Of a stretch of DNA of 64,000 nucleotides, positions 32,608 to 41,393 are shown one piece after another. Each line of letters opens with the position of its first letter. Position 1 is the stretch's first letter. The DNA is from Rhodococcus rhodnii. GTDB lineage: Bacteria > Actinomycetota > Actinomycetes > Mycobacteriales > Pseudonocardiaceae. Under the pieces are notes generated by a model. It was not told the origin of the DNA. It searched no databases and was given only the letters and a program-made list of their open reading frames with translations. Made by a program: the position numbers and the translations under genes. The DNA lies in NCBI GenBank assembly GCA_000720375.1, contig JOAA01000009.1:248001-312000 (forward strand), read 5' to 3'.

Positions 32608-34023
32608 ATGGTGTTCCAGGTCGAGGCGAACGGCATCAACGTGATCGGCGACGCCGAGCGCAAAGGAACGCCGCGCCAGCTGTTCTGGCCGTGGTTCGCC
32701 GCCAACGTCTCCGTGTTCGGGCTGAGCTATGGCTCCTTCGTGCTCGGCTTCGGCATCTCCTTCTGGCAGGCCGTGATCGTCGGCATCATCGGGATCGCGG
32801 TGTCGTTCCTGTTGTGCGGACTGGTCGCGCTCGCGGGCAAGCGGGGATCCGCGCCGACGATGGTGCTCTCGCGCGCGGCTTTCGGCGTGCGCGGCAACCG
32901 ACTGCCGTCGCTGATCTCGTGGATGCTGACGGTCGGCTGGGAAACCGTGCTGACGATCCTGGCGACATTCGCGACCGCCACGGTGTTCGAACGCCTCGGC
33001 TGGGGCGGCGGCACGACGACGAAGATCATCGCTCTGATCGTGGTGACCATCCTGACGATCGCGGGCGGCGTGCTCGGGTTCGACCTGATCATGCGGATGC
33101 AGACGTGGATCACGATCATCACCGGCGTGCTGACGGTCGTGTACATCGGTTTCGTCGCGCACCGCATCGACTGGTCGGCCGTGTCGGCGCTGCCGGCGGG
33201 CTCGGCGCAGAACGTGGTCGGCGCGCTCGTGTTCCTGATGACGGGCTTCGGCCTCGGCTGGGTGAACGCGGCCGCGGACTATTCGAGATACCTCCCGCGC
33301 GGCACGTCCGGTCGCTCGGTCGTCGGCTGGACGGCGTTCTCCTCGTCGCTGGCGCCGGTCGTGCTGCTGCTGTTCGGTTTGCTGCTGGCCGGGTCGTCCG
33401 CCGAGCTGAACGACTCGATCGCCGCGGACCCGATCGGTGCGCTGGCCGCGATCCTGCCGACGTGGTACCTCGTGCCGTTCGCGTTGGTCGCCGTGCTCGG
33501 CCTGGTCGGCGGCGCGGTGCTGAACATCTACTCGTCCGGCTTGACGTTGCTGGCACTGGGCATCCGGATCCCGCGCTACGCCGCCTCTTTCGTCGACGGC
33601 ATCGTCGTGGTGATCGGCACGGTCTACGTCGTCTTCTTCGCGGGCACATTTCTCGGGCAGTTCCAGGGATTTCTCATCACACTCGGCGTGCCGATCGCGG
33701 TATGGTGCGGCGTCATGCTGGCCGATATCGCGCTACGCCGAACCGACTACGCGGAGCGGGACCTCTACGACCCGTCCGGACGATACGGCGACGTCCGTGT
33801 CCTGCCGATCCTGACTGTGCTGGCGGGAACGGCGATCGGCTGGGGCCTGGTGACCAACACAAGCGCGGAGTGGCTTGGCTGGCAGGGATATCTGCTCGCG
33901 CCGCTCGGCCTGGCCGAGGGCTGGTCGGGCGCGAACCTCGGCGTGCTGGTCGCGCTGGTGATCGGCTTCCTGGTGACGTTCCTGTTCAGCCGCAGGCAAG
34001 TCAGTGCTCAGGAGCGAGCATGA
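32608..34023 (+). CDS. NCS1-family purine/cytosine permease
   Basis: A 471-residue polytopic transporter with about 12 TM helices. Visible family stretches are FWPWFAANVSVFGLSYG at residue 28, VLSRAAFGVRGNRLPSLISW, and the DYSRYLPRGTSGRS loop typical of cytosine/purine:cation symport permeases. The ATG at 32608 with AGGGGA 5 nt upstream was selected over nearby alternatives. Its stop overlaps the following gntR start, so uptake and the sensing of its substrate appear coupled. The exact nucleobase or related solute is not determinable. Confidence 0.9.
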   Translation: MVFQVEANGINVIGDAERKGTPRQLFWPWFAANVSVFGLSYGSFVLGFGISFWQAVIVGIIGIAVSFLLCGLVALAGKRGSAPTMVLSRAAFGVRGNRLPSLISWMLTVGWETVLTILATFATATVFERLGWGGGTTTKIIALIVVTILTIAGGVLGFDLIMRMQTWITIITGVLTVVYIGFVAHRIDWSAVSALPAGSAQNVVGALVFLMTGFGLGWVNAAADYSRYLPRGTSGRSVVGWTAFSSSLAPVVLLLFGLLLAGSSAELNDSIAADPIGALAAILPTWYLVPFALVAVLGLVGGAVLNIYSSGLTLLALGIRIPRYAASFVDGIVVVIGTVYVVFFAGTFLGQFQGFLITLGVPIAVWCGVMLADIALRRTDYAERDLYDPSGRYGDVRVLPILTVLAGTAIGWGLVTNTSAEWLGWQGYLLAPLGLAEGWSGANLGVLVALVIGFLVTFLFSRRQVSAQERA

Positions 34024-34724
34024 ACGACCGGGTTGGCAGACTCAAACACGAACGGATCGTCGAGCAGCTGGCGAAGGAGATCCAATCTGGACGCCTCGCG
34101 CACGGCGCGCAGCTGCCAGGGGAGAACGCACTGGCAGCGAGGTTCAGCGTCAGCCGTAACACTGTTCGGCAAGCGTTGACAGAGCTGGGAAACCAGGGTC
34201 TGATCGCGACGCACTCGGGCAAGGGCTCGTTCGTCACCTTCGACGACCGCACGATCGACGACCGCCTCGGCTGGACCCGCGCGCTGGCCGACCAGGGGGT
34301 CGAGACCAAGGTCATCCGGATCGCGCTGGTCGAGGAAGTCGAGCTGGCCGACCGGCTCGGCCTGGAATCGGCCGAGCTGATCGCGGTGGACCGGCTGCGC
34401 TCCATAGTGGACGGTTCGCCGATTTCCTTTGAACGGAGCCGTGTCCCGGCCATCGGGAGCCTGCGCGACTTACTGTCCCAAGGACTCGACGGATCGCTGT
34501 ACGACGAACTGCGCGCCGTCGGCCTGGTTCCGGACACAGGGGAGGAGTGGTGCGAACTGGCGCGCCTCAACGCCACCGAAGCCGAATTGCTGCAACGCCC
34601 TGTGGGCGAACGGTTCCTGCGCACCCGGCGGCTGACCCGTGACAGCAACGGCCAGTTCGTCGAGTACGTCGAAAGCCTGCTCGACCCGGACCGGTTCCGC
34701 CTGCACCTGAAGTTCGGCGGCTAA
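34020..34724 (+). CDS. GntR/HutC-family transcriptional regulator
   Basis: A 234-residue regulator with a winged helix at 10-75 (LPGENALAARFSVSRNTVRQAL, split by normal HTH spacing) and a UTRA effector domain from about 95, with FERSRVPA, LYDELRAVGL and FLRTRRL. HutC-type UTRA domains bind small metabolites, so the ligand may be the solute of the co-encoded permease (4-nt overlap). Codon 151 is TTA. The stop codon shares a 4-bp CTAA with the convergent lipoprotein gene. Confidence 0.92.
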   Translation: MNDRVGRLKHERIVEQLAKEIQSGRLAHGAQLPGENALAARFSVSRNTVRQALTELGNQGLIATHSGKGSFVTFDDRTIDDRLGWTRALADQGVETKVIRIALVEEVELADRLGLESAELIAVDRLRSIVDGSPISFERSRVPAIGSLRDLLSQGLDGSLYDELRAVGLVPDTGEEWCELARLNATEAELLQRPVGERFLRTRRLTRDSNGQFVEYVESLLDPDRFRLHLKFGG

Positions 34725-35542
34725 CCGCGGGCGATGACCTGCTTGGCGGCTTCGAGCCGGCCGGTCTTGCCGGCGCGCAAACCGTGGAAGTCGTTGGGGT
34801 TGGCGGCGATCGCGTCGTTCTGCACGCGGGTCTCCGCTGCTGCCCAGACGGCCACAAGATTGGTCTTGGCCTTGCACCGCACGTCCGCCTGTGCCGCGCG
34901 AATCTCCTGTGGTGTCGGGGTGGGCGTGGACCACTTCTCGTCGGTGATGGCCGTCAGCGGGTCTGGGTAGGTAAAACCCTCGCCGCTCATGCACGCACTC
35001 CAGGCCCGGAAGACCTCAGTCACCTCGGGGAGACGTTGGGAGTCCTCGAAGCTCTTGCGGATCAAGGCATCGAACCGGCCAGCGTCGACATCCGGGGTTC
35101 CCGCTGACAGAACGGCCTCGGCCTGCGCACCGCAGTCCTTAACAGCGCCGCGTAGGTCAGCTGTCTGCTTTGCCCTGGCCAGCTGTTTCGCTTTGCGTGC
35201 GGCCACAGTCGGCCGGTCTGGCGCGCTGTGATAGCCGTATTTGTCCGCGATCTGAGGCTCTATCACGCCGTAGCGGCGGCGATGGGGCGGCTCGATGTCG
35301 CTTTCGACGGCACGCGGCAGCAACTCCCAGCCGTGGCCCTTGCCGCGCATGCAGTCGCGCGTGAGCAGATCCTCCGCAACGGTCAAGGTCATGACCTCGG
35401 CAGGGGAGAAGTTGTAGGCGTCGAAGGGCATGGCCAGCTGCCATGCCTCGACGCCTGGCTCAGGCACCGTGGCACTTGTCGAGGCCGAGCATCCCGCAGC
35501 GGCCACGGCGAGCAGTGCCACGGCCCATCGCCGTACAGTCAC
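34721..35542 (-). CDS. Putative secreted lipoprotein of unknown function
   Basis: A 273-residue exported protein with a signal sequence ending in the lipobox VAAAGC (Cys18). The mature region is mostly helical and contains spaced cysteines (DCMRGKGHGWEL, KDCGAQ, AWSACMSGEGF, DVRCKAK) likely to form disulfides outside the cell. I do not recognise the family; similar lipoproteins with C-M-x-x-x-G patterns are common in actinomycetes. It starts 2 nt after the stop of the peptidase-inhibitor-like gene, so the two form an operon. It is convergent with gntR through a shared 4-bp CTAA. Confidence 0.78.
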   Translation of the reverse strand: MTVRRWAVALLAVAAAGCSASTSATVPEPGVEAWQLAMPFDAYNFSPAEVMTLTVAEDLLTRDCMRGKGHGWELLPRAVESDIEPPHRRRYGVIEPQIADKYGYHSAPDRPTVAARKAKQLARAKQTADLRGAVKDCGAQAEAVLSAGTPDVDAGRFDALIRKSFEDSQRLPEVTEVFRAWSACMSGEGFTYPDPLTAITDEKWSTPTPTPQEIRAAQADVRCKAKTNLVAVWAAAETRVQNDAIAANPNDFHGLRAGKTGRLEAAKQVIARG

Positions 35543-35544
35543 GG

Positions 35545-35904
35545 TCAGATCCTGTATGCGCTCAACTTGTTGTCGAAGCCGTTGTTGGTCAGGTCCTCGT
35601 CCGACGAGCGGGGCGCCAGCCGGTAGCCGTAGCTTCCCGCGCAGTTGCGGCGGTCGTAGAACTCGACCCAGTACCCCGAGCCGTTCGCCGCCGAGCTGGC
35701 CTTGTTGTCCCAGCCCGAGGGCATGTTCCGGCAGCTGCCGTCCAGGTTGATGTCGATCATGAGGTAGTCGCCGTCGAAGTTGTCGTGCTCGCCGAAGCAG
35801 AGCCAGGTGCAGGCGAGCACGCTGTTGGTCTGGGCGACTGCGGGAGTGATGCTGGCGCCGGCGAGTGCCAGGACGCTGGCGGCGACTGCCAGTACACGCT
35901 TCAT
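35545..35904 (-). CDS. Secreted peptidase inhibitor family I36-like protein
   Basis: A 119-residue secreted protein with a Sec signal peptide ending near AVAQ (residue 24). The mature beta/gamma-crystallin-like domain has CFGEHDNFDGDYLMID, RNMPSGWDNKASSAANG and WVEFYDRRNCAG, as in the I36 inhibitor SMI and its many actinomycete relatives. Most members are uncharacterised; inhibition of metalloproteases is known only for the type protein. The ATG at 35904 has AAGGAA 5 nt upstream. Confidence 0.8.
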   Translation of the reverse strand: MKRVLAVAASVLALAGASITPAVAQTNSVLACTWLCFGEHDNFDGDYLMIDINLDGSCRNMPSGWDNKASSAANGSGYWVEFYDRRNCAGSYGYRLAPRSSDEDLTNNGFDNKLSAYRI

Positions 35905-36017
35905 AGGGTTCCTTTCGGTGCGCACCGGGAACCGGCCGGGTTCATGGCCGTCTCCAGAAGACGATCATGAAGCGCCCGCGCACCGCGGAACAAGATCGTC
36001 CCGAGTTACCCGTAGTA

Positions 36018-36722
36018 CTAGATCGCGGCTCCGACCAGGTGACCGATGCCGTACGTGGCGGCCATCGCGACGATGCCGCCCGCGACGTTCCGGGCGATCG
36101 CGGGCAGTCGCGGCGCGCCACCGAGGCGAGCGCTGACTGAGCCGGTCAACGCCAGCGCGAGCACGGCGACAAGAACCGTCAGCGATACCCGGTAGTCGCC
36201 CGCCGGGATGATGAACGCCAGCAACGGCAACAATGAGCCCACGGTGAAAGCCGCGAAACTGGCTAACGCGGCCTGCCATGGACTGGTCAGTTCGTCGGGG
36301 TCGATTTTCAGCTCGGCCTCGGCGTGCGCCGCGAGCGCGTCCTTCTCGGTGAGCTGTTCGGCGACTTCCCGCGCCAGTTCGGGCGACAGGCCCTTTTCCC
36401 GGTAGATCTCGGTGAGTTCGTCCAGTTCGTGCTGCGGCATCTCCTTCAGTTCGCGGCGTTCCTGGTCGAGCAGTGCTTTTTCGGCGTCCCGCTGACTGGA
36501 GACCGAGACGTATTCACCGGCGGCCATCGACATCGCACCGGCGAACATTCCGGCAAATCCGGCGGTGAGGATTTGCGGGACCGACGTCGTCGCCCCCGCG
36601 ACGCCGAGGACCAGGCTCGCAGTGGACACCACGCCGTCGTTGGCGCCGAGCACACCGGCCCGCAACCAGTTCAGCCGGGCGCCGGTGTCCTCATGCGGCT
36701 CATGGTGCAGTTCCGTTGTCAC
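36018..36722 (-). CDS. VIT1/CCC1-family iron/manganese transporter
   Basis: A 234-residue membrane protein of the VIT family. Helix 1 carries GVLGANDGVVSTASLVLGVA and helix 2 carries GMFAGAMSMAAGEYVSVSSQ, the metal-translocating signature. An acidic cytosolic helical region with Glu/His (ALLDQERRELKEMPQHELDE) follows and acts as a metal-binding domain in relatives. Three C-terminal helices finish the protein. It is expected to export or sequester Fe2+ or Mn2+. Single gene, no recognised regulator beside it. Confidence 0.92.
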   Translation of the reverse strand: MTTELHHEPHEDTGARLNWLRAGVLGANDGVVSTASLVLGVAGATTSVPQILTAGFAGMFAGAMSMAAGEYVSVSSQRDAEKALLDQERRELKEMPQHELDELTEIYREKGLSPELAREVAEQLTEKDALAAHAEAELKIDPDELTSPWQAALASFAAFTVGSLLPLLAFIIPAGDYRVSLTVLVAVLALALTGSVSARLGGAPRLPAIARNVAGGIVAMAATYGIGHLVGAAI

Positions 36723-36877
36723 GGACTGAGGGTAGGTCAGCGGCAGCCGTTCGGCCCCTTGCGAAAGTGGTTTAGACCTCTATACGCTCCGTATCGCTGT
36801 AAAAACCGCCTGTCGTGTCGGTCTGGGCCGAGGTTCGCGCCCAGTTCAGCGCCGCCATTGATGGAAAGGGCACCTGC

Positions 36878-38170
36878 ATGTCCAAAAATGCGGGAATGTC
36901 CGCGATAATGCGGGCATTTGTAGTCCTGGGCCTGTTACTCGGCGTGATTTTCGTGCCGGCGCAGAACTCCGCCCAGGCCGCGCCGCAGTTCAACGTGATC
37001 GCCTTTTACCACGGAACGTGGGACTCCGGCCATATCGCGTTCGTCCGTGAGGCCAATCCTTGGTTCAGCCAGGCGGCCGCCCAGAACAACTTCTCGTACA
37101 CCGGAAGCACGAACTGGGACCTGCTGAACACCATCAGCCCGCAGCAGTACCAGGTCGTGATGTTCCTCGACGACATGCCGAACACGGCCGCGCAGCGCGC
37201 GGGCTTCCAGCGCTACATGGAGAATGGGGGAGGCTTCTTCGGCTGGCACGTCTCGGCGTTCACCCAGAACGCGTCGAGCTGGCCGTGGTACCACAACACG
37301 TTCCTGGGCAGCGGCAACTTCCGCAACAACACGTGGTTCCCGACCGCGGCGACGTTGCAGGCCGACAACCGCACCCACCCGAGCACCAAGCGCCTGCCGG
37401 CGACGTTCCGGTCGTCGGTGAGCGAGTGGTACAGCTGGAACGGCAACCTGCGCACCAACCCGAACATCAGCGTGCTGGCATCGGTGCACCCGTCGAGCTT
37501 CCCGCTCGGCACGGACCCGAACCAGTCCTGGTACAGCGGTGACTACCCGATCATGTGGACCAACAAGAACTTCAAGATGGTCTACGCGAACTTCGGGCAC
37601 AACGCGGTGAACGGCAGCGGGCAGGGCACGTCGTCCACGTTCGCCAGTCCCGACCAGAACAACTTCGTCATCGACAGCCTGCTGTGGCTGGGCGGCGGAA
37701 CGATCCCGCCGCCGGACCCGGGCGGTCCCATCCCGCCGAACCAGTGGTTCTCGGTGGTGAACAAGAACAGCTCGAAGTGTATTGACGCCCGGGGAGCGGC
37801 GACGGCCAACGGAACCGCGATCCAGCAGTACGCCTGCAACAACACCCTGGCGCAGGGCTACCAGTTCCAGGCGACCAGCGGCGGTTACGTGCGCATCAAC
37901 AACCGCGGGAACAGTGCACAGGTCATCGACGTCAGCAACGTGTCCACAGCGGACAACGCGGCGCTGCACCTGTGGGCGTACGGCGGCGGCAACAACCAGC
38001 AGTGGCAGCCGGTCGCCGAGGACGGCGGCTACTTCCACTTCGTGAGCAGGCACAGTGGCAAGTGCCTGACCGTGCCGAACAGTTCCGCTGCGGACAGCGT
38101 GCAGCTGGTGCAGCTGACGTGCAACGGCAGTGCGGCCCAGTCGTTCCGCCTGACGCAGCAGGCCTCGTGA
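36878..38170 (+). CDS. Secreted ThuA-domain protein with ricin-type lectin domain
   Basis: A 430-residue secreted protein. A signal peptide (ending about AQAA, residue 36) is followed by a ThuA-like/glutamine-amidotransferase-fold domain from about 40 to 270 (NVIAFYHGTWD, MENGGGFFGWHVSAF, YPIMWTN). A GGGTIPPPDPGGP linker leads into a C-terminal ricin B beta-trefoil from about 295 (CIDARGAATANG, QQWQPV, CLTVPNSS) that binds carbohydrate. ThuA proteins are linked to trehalose or other sugar use; secretion plus a lectin suggests action on extracellular polysaccharide. The ATG at 36878 with GGAAAGGG upstream was preferred to 36815. Its stop lies inside the first arm of a compound palindrome. Confidence 0.87.
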   Translation: MSKNAGMSAIMRAFVVLGLLLGVIFVPAQNSAQAAPQFNVIAFYHGTWDSGHIAFVREANPWFSQAAAQNNFSYTGSTNWDLLNTISPQQYQVVMFLDDMPNTAAQRAGFQRYMENGGGFFGWHVSAFTQNASSWPWYHNTFLGSGNFRNNTWFPTAATLQADNRTHPSTKRLPATFRSSVSEWYSWNGNLRTNPNISVLASVHPSSFPLGTDPNQSWYSGDYPIMWTNKNFKMVYANFGHNAVNGSGQGTSSTFASPDQNNFVIDSLLWLGGGTIPPPDPGGPIPPNQWFSVVNKNSSKCIDARGAATANGTAIQQYACNNTLAQGYQFQATSGGYVRINNRGNSAQVIDVSNVSTADNAALHLWAYGGGNNQQWQPVAEDGGYFHFVSRHSGKCLTVPNSSAADSVQLVQLTCNGSAAQSFRLTQQAS

Positions 38171-38292
38171 GTGGTTTGTCCCGGTAGAGAACCAACCACT
38201 CACGACACTCGTCCCAGCTCGGCTGGTTCGCGTCTGTCGTGAGTGGTTGGTTCGGAGTTCGGCTATGGCCTGGAATGGGACAAACCACTCAC
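38167..38292. repeat. 126-bp compound palindromic element
   Basis: Four related arms are arranged A-B'-B-A'. A GTGAGTGGTTTGTCCC (38167-38182) pairs with A' (38277-38292). B' GAACCAACCACTCAC (38189-38203) pairs with B (38239-38253). All pairs are perfect, and each neighbouring pair can also form its own GTGAGTGGTT/AACCACTCAC hairpin. It begins at the ThuA stop codon and ends 25 bp before the HIT gene. It may work as a terminator, and its design resembles REP/MITE-like intergenic repeats. Confidence 0.85.
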
Positions 38293-38316
38293 GAGAGGAG
38301 GTCTAGGCTCACTCGC

Positions 38317-38724
38317 GTGGCTTGCTTGTTCTGTGACATCGTGGCCGGTGAGAAGCCGGCCTTCGTCGTGGCCTCCGAACCCGTCGGCATGGCTTTCCTC
38401 GACATCCGTCCCGTCTTCAAAGGGCACACCCTCGTCGTCCCGCCGACGCACATCGAGACCCTCACCGACCTGCCCGAGGCCGACTTGGCCGGGTATTTCG
38501 GCTTCGTGCAACGGATCGTCGCCGCTGTCAAGGAATCCATGGGCGCACAGGGCACGTTCGTGGCCATGAACAACACCGTCAGCCAAAGCGTTCCGCACCT
38601 GCACACCCACGTCGTGCCGCGCACCAAAGGCGATGGGCTGCGCGGCTTCTTCTGGCCACGGACCAAGTACGCGTCCGACGAGGAAGCTCAGTCGTACGCC
38701 GACGATATCCGTGCGAAGGTGTGA
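38317..38724 (+). CDS. HIT-family nucleotide hydrolase
   Basis: A 135-residue histidine-triad protein beginning ACLFCDIVAGEKP, with substrate helix FLDIRPVFKGHTLVVP and the catalytic triad HLHTHVV. Enzymes of this family hydrolyse AMP conjugates or dinucleoside polyphosphates. The GTG at 38317 was chosen because the family start lies there; GAGGAGG sits 16 nt upstream, which is longer than usual, so translation may be modest. It is followed after 3 nt by the desulfhydrase-like gene. Confidence 0.9.
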   Translation: MACLFCDIVAGEKPAFVVASEPVGMAFLDIRPVFKGHTLVVPPTHIETLTDLPEADLAGYFGFVQRIVAAVKESMGAQGTFVAMNNTVSQSVPHLHTHVVPRTKGDGLRGFFWPRTKYASDEEAQSYADDIRAKV

Positions 38725-38727
38725 GCC

Positions 38728-39735
38728 ATGCCGATCGACCTTTCCGGCCAGCCACGCCTGACGCTCGGTACCTGGCCGACCCCGTTGGACGAGTGCCCAA
38801 GGCTGTCCGAAGCTCTCGGCGGCCCGCGGATCCTGGTCAAGCGGGACGACGTCAACGGGCTCGGTGTCGGCGGCAACAAGCTCCGCAAGGCCGAGTTCCT
38901 GCTCGCGCAGGCCCAGAACGACGGCGCGGACACGATCGTCACGTTCGGCGCGGTGCAAACAAACCATGGACGGCAGACCGCGGCTGCCTGTGCTCGTCTC
39001 GGCCTCCGATGCGAGCTGGTGCTCACCAAATCCGTCCCGATGTCCGGCGAGGCGTACGAGCAGTCCGGCAACATCGCCCTCGACGGGCTGTTCGGCGCCC
39101 ATGTGCACCTCTGCGACACCCCGGAAGAGACAGCCGAGGTCTACAACCAGGTAATCGCGACTGCGGAGGCCGAGGGCCGCAAGACCGCGACCATCCCGGT
39201 CGGCGGATCCAACGCTGTCGGCGTGCTGGGCTACGTGGCTGCCGCCGAGGAACTGCACGGCCAACTGAGCGAGATCGACCGGATCGTCGTAGCGGTGGGC
39301 AGTGCCGGCACGGCCGCTGGGCTGGCGCTGGGAATTCACCTGCTCGGCTGGCCGGTGCTGCTCGACGCTCGGTGCGTCTCGCACACCGCCGAGGAATCCA
39401 GGGCCGATATCCGCAGGCTGGTGGACGAAACCGGGCAGCTGCTCGGCGTCGGCACCGGCGACCTGGCGCATCTGCGGGTCTCCGACGACTTCGTCGGACC
39501 TGGTTACGGCATCCCGACCGACGAGATGTGGCAGGCGCTGCGTCTCTTCGCGCGGACCGAGGGAATCACCTTGGACCCCGTCTATTCAGGCAAGGCCGCC
39601 GCCGGGCTTGTCGCCGACGTGCGCAGTGGGGCCATCGGGCCTGATGAAACTGTTGCGTTCATGCATACGGGTGGTCTGCCTGGTCTGTTCGCCTATGCTC
39701 CGGAACTGGTTCGTTTGAGCGAAAACTTGCGGTAG
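38728..39735 (+). CDS. D-cysteine desulfhydrase / ACC deaminase-family PLP enzyme
   Basis: A 335-residue fold-type II PLP enzyme. The PLP lysine is Lys51 in GGNKLRKAEF, with QTNHGRQTAA and VAVGSAGTAAGLALG (phosphate-binding loop) and a late HTGGLPGLF. These features match the D-cysteine desulfhydrase/1-aminocyclopropane-1-carboxylate deaminase family, which releases ammonia plus pyruvate (and H2S) or a 2-oxo acid. The sequence alone does not separate the two activities with certainty. It is co-transcribed with the HIT gene. Confidence 0.87.
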   Translation: MPIDLSGQPRLTLGTWPTPLDECPRLSEALGGPRILVKRDDVNGLGVGGNKLRKAEFLLAQAQNDGADTIVTFGAVQTNHGRQTAAACARLGLRCELVLTKSVPMSGEAYEQSGNIALDGLFGAHVHLCDTPEETAEVYNQVIATAEAEGRKTATIPVGGSNAVGVLGYVAAAEELHGQLSEIDRIVVAVGSAGTAAGLALGIHLLGWPVLLDARCVSHTAEESRADIRRLVDETGQLLGVGTGDLAHLRVSDDFVGPGYGIPTDEMWQALRLFARTEGITLDPVYSGKAAAGLVADVRSGAIGPDETVAFMHTGGLPGLFAYAPELVRLSENLR

Positions 39736-39801
39736 GTATCCCGCACGAGCACATCCGCACGGGAATATAGGCCCGGGTGGGGCTGACGAAAGGCAGGTCC
39801 C

Positions 39802-40692
39802 ATGGGGCACAGCAACAAGACCCGGCTGGCGCTGTTGGCGGCCGTGCTGACGACCATTGTCGTATTGGCGTTGAGCCTGCTGTTACCCGGGCCGATCGGC
39901 CTGTGGGCGGGGATCCTGATCGGCGCGAACGGAATTGCTGTTCTGTTCGCCCGGCACGTCGTGCACCGACGGGAGCAGGCGGAATTGCGTAAAGCGATGG
40001 AAGAACAACGGGCGGCCAAGACGGCCGAACCGGTGGCCGAACAGCCGGTGGCCACGTCGGAGCCGGAGCAGCCGACGCATGTGCAGTACCCGGTTTCCGC
40101 CGTCCCGTTGCCCAGTTCCGAGGTGGATTACCGCTTTCTCTTCTCGGCGACGGTGTGCTGGCGGCAGACGAGCCCGAAAACCGCCGTACCGCACGCGAGC
40201 CCCGGAGACCTGGCTGTGCACTGGATTCTGACCAGGGCCCGTGAGCTGACCGTCCTGGAGAAGCCCGAGGACTACCGCGTCGTGCAGCACAGGCTGGCGG
40301 TCGCGTTGGGCACGGCGTTGGCCGAGCCGTACGGCCACGTCGTCGCCTGGGCCGTCGACGTCTCGCTCGCGATGTCCGACGAAGACGCCAAGCGCCTGGA
40401 CCGGCTCGCTGAAATGCGTAAACACGAGCGGATGTGGGAGCAGGAACGGCGCATCGAGATCGCCATGCGCCGGTACCTCAGCGAGGACGTCTTCAAGGAC
40501 ACCGGCAGCGCGGTCATCTGGTGGGTGTCCCGGCACACCGACCAGATCGAGGAAAGCGTCCAGATGATCGGCCACCTCGCGCAGCTGACGGCGGCCGCGA
40601 ACAGCAAGGAGATCCCGGGACCCGATTTGCTGCGTGCGATTCAGGCAAGTGAGAACGGCAGGCACATCAACGGCTCCGCCCAGGACCTCTAA
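39802..40692 (+). CDS. Membrane protein of unknown function
   Basis: A 296-residue protein with two N-terminal TM helices (about 9-30 and 33-50), a basic coiled stretch (HRREQAELRKAMEEQRAAK) and a soluble helical domain of about 200 residues. The soluble part is rich in charged residues, with WILTRARELTVLEKPEDYRV and ERMWEQERRIEIAMRRYL. It faintly recalls band-7/SPFH-type or phage-like membrane proteins, but I do not assign a family. Codon 28 is TTA. The stop shares a 4-bp CTAA with the convergent TetR gene. Confidence 0.75.
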   Translation: MGHSNKTRLALLAAVLTTIVVLALSLLLPGPIGLWAGILIGANGIAVLFARHVVHRREQAELRKAMEEQRAAKTAEPVAEQPVATSEPEQPTHVQYPVSAVPLPSSEVDYRFLFSATVCWRQTSPKTAVPHASPGDLAVHWILTRARELTVLEKPEDYRVVQHRLAVALGTALAEPYGHVVAWAVDVSLAMSDEDAKRLDRLAEMRKHERMWEQERRIEIAMRRYLSEDVFKDTGSAVIWWVSRHTDQIEESVQMIGHLAQLTAAANSKEIPGPDLLRAIQASENGRHINGSAQDL

Positions 40693-41321
40693 CGCAGCAG
40701 GCCTAGCAGGACCAGCTCGGCCAGGGCGTCGGCGTCCCTGGTGATGTCGGCGTCCGGTGCACGGCCGAGCCGGTGGGTGAGCGGGCCCTGCGTCAACGCG
40801 ATGGCCGGGCCTGTCAGCGCCAGGAAAAGCACGTGCACGGGTACGTCGGGCAGGCGTCCGGCTTGGACCAGCCGGTGCAGTGTGGGCTCCAGCGTGGTGA
40901 GCACCGGCTCGAGGTACATGCTGTGCAGGAAGTCGATCCGCTCCGACTCCCGGTTTGATTCGTCCGCCATCAGCCGGTTGACGTCGGGTTGTTGCGCGGC
41001 TGCCCGGTAGAACGCGCGCACCACGTTGCCGAGCCGGCACTCGTCCTCGGTGCTCTGGGCGATCGCCGCTTCGATGTCGGTCTTGATCTGGTTGAGGGCG
41101 CCGTGCACGGCCGCGCGCCAGAAGGCCGCCTTGGAGCCGTAGCGGTCGTTGACGAAGTTGTGGCTCACGTCCAGCCGCTTGGCGAGTTCTCGCACGGACG
41201 TGCCGTCGTAGCCGAGCTCGGCGAAGGCCCGAAGTCCCTGGCTGAGGATCTCGGCCTCGTCCGGAACCGCCGGTTGTCCGGCGGTACGTCGGCCAGGGCG
41301 GCGTCTCGGGCAGTCACGCAC
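40689..41321 (-). CDS. TetR-family regulator of the adjacent DoxX gene
   Basis: A 210-residue regulator with HTH TSVRELAKRLDVSHNFVNDRYGSK, in which HNFVNDRYG replaces the common YYHF-type recognition helix. Its C-terminal domain has the SMYLEPVLTTLEPTLHRLV segment. It is divergent from the DoxX gene. A perfect inverted repeat, CTGTCAGAA/TTCTGACAG, overlaps the predicted -10 of that gene, so repression by promoter occlusion is the simple model. The N-terminal Arg-rich 20 residues may not belong to the mature start. Confidence 0.87.
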   Translation of the reverse strand: MRDCPRRRPGRRTAGQPAVPDEAEILSQGLRAFAELGYDGTSVRELAKRLDVSHNFVNDRYGSKAAFWRAAVHGALNQIKTDIEAAIAQSTEDECRLGNVVRAFYRAAAQQPDVNRLMADESNRESERIDFLHSMYLEPVLTTLEPTLHRLVQAGRLPDVPVHVLFLALTGPAIALTQGPLTHRLGRAPDADITRDADALAELVLLGLLR

Positions 41322-41335
41322 GTGACCGACCTTAC

Positions 41336-41368
41336 TTGACGGCTGTCAGAAGACGCTTATTCTGACAG
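41336..41368 (+). promoter_or_regulatory. DoxX promoter with embedded TetR operator
   Basis: TTGACG (41336-41341), a 16-nt spacer and TATTCT (41358-41363) form a promoter. The inverted repeat CTGTCAGAA (41343-41351) / TTCTGACAG (41360-41368) covers the spacer and -10. A third half-site-like ATCAGAAAG follows. Confidence 0.65.
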
Positions 41369-41393
41369 CTATCAGAAAGTGGTGGAGGTCGGG

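Noticed and set aside
38167..38292. CRISPR-like array
   Set aside because: Arms are inverted, not direct repeats with uniform spacers, and no cas genes are present.
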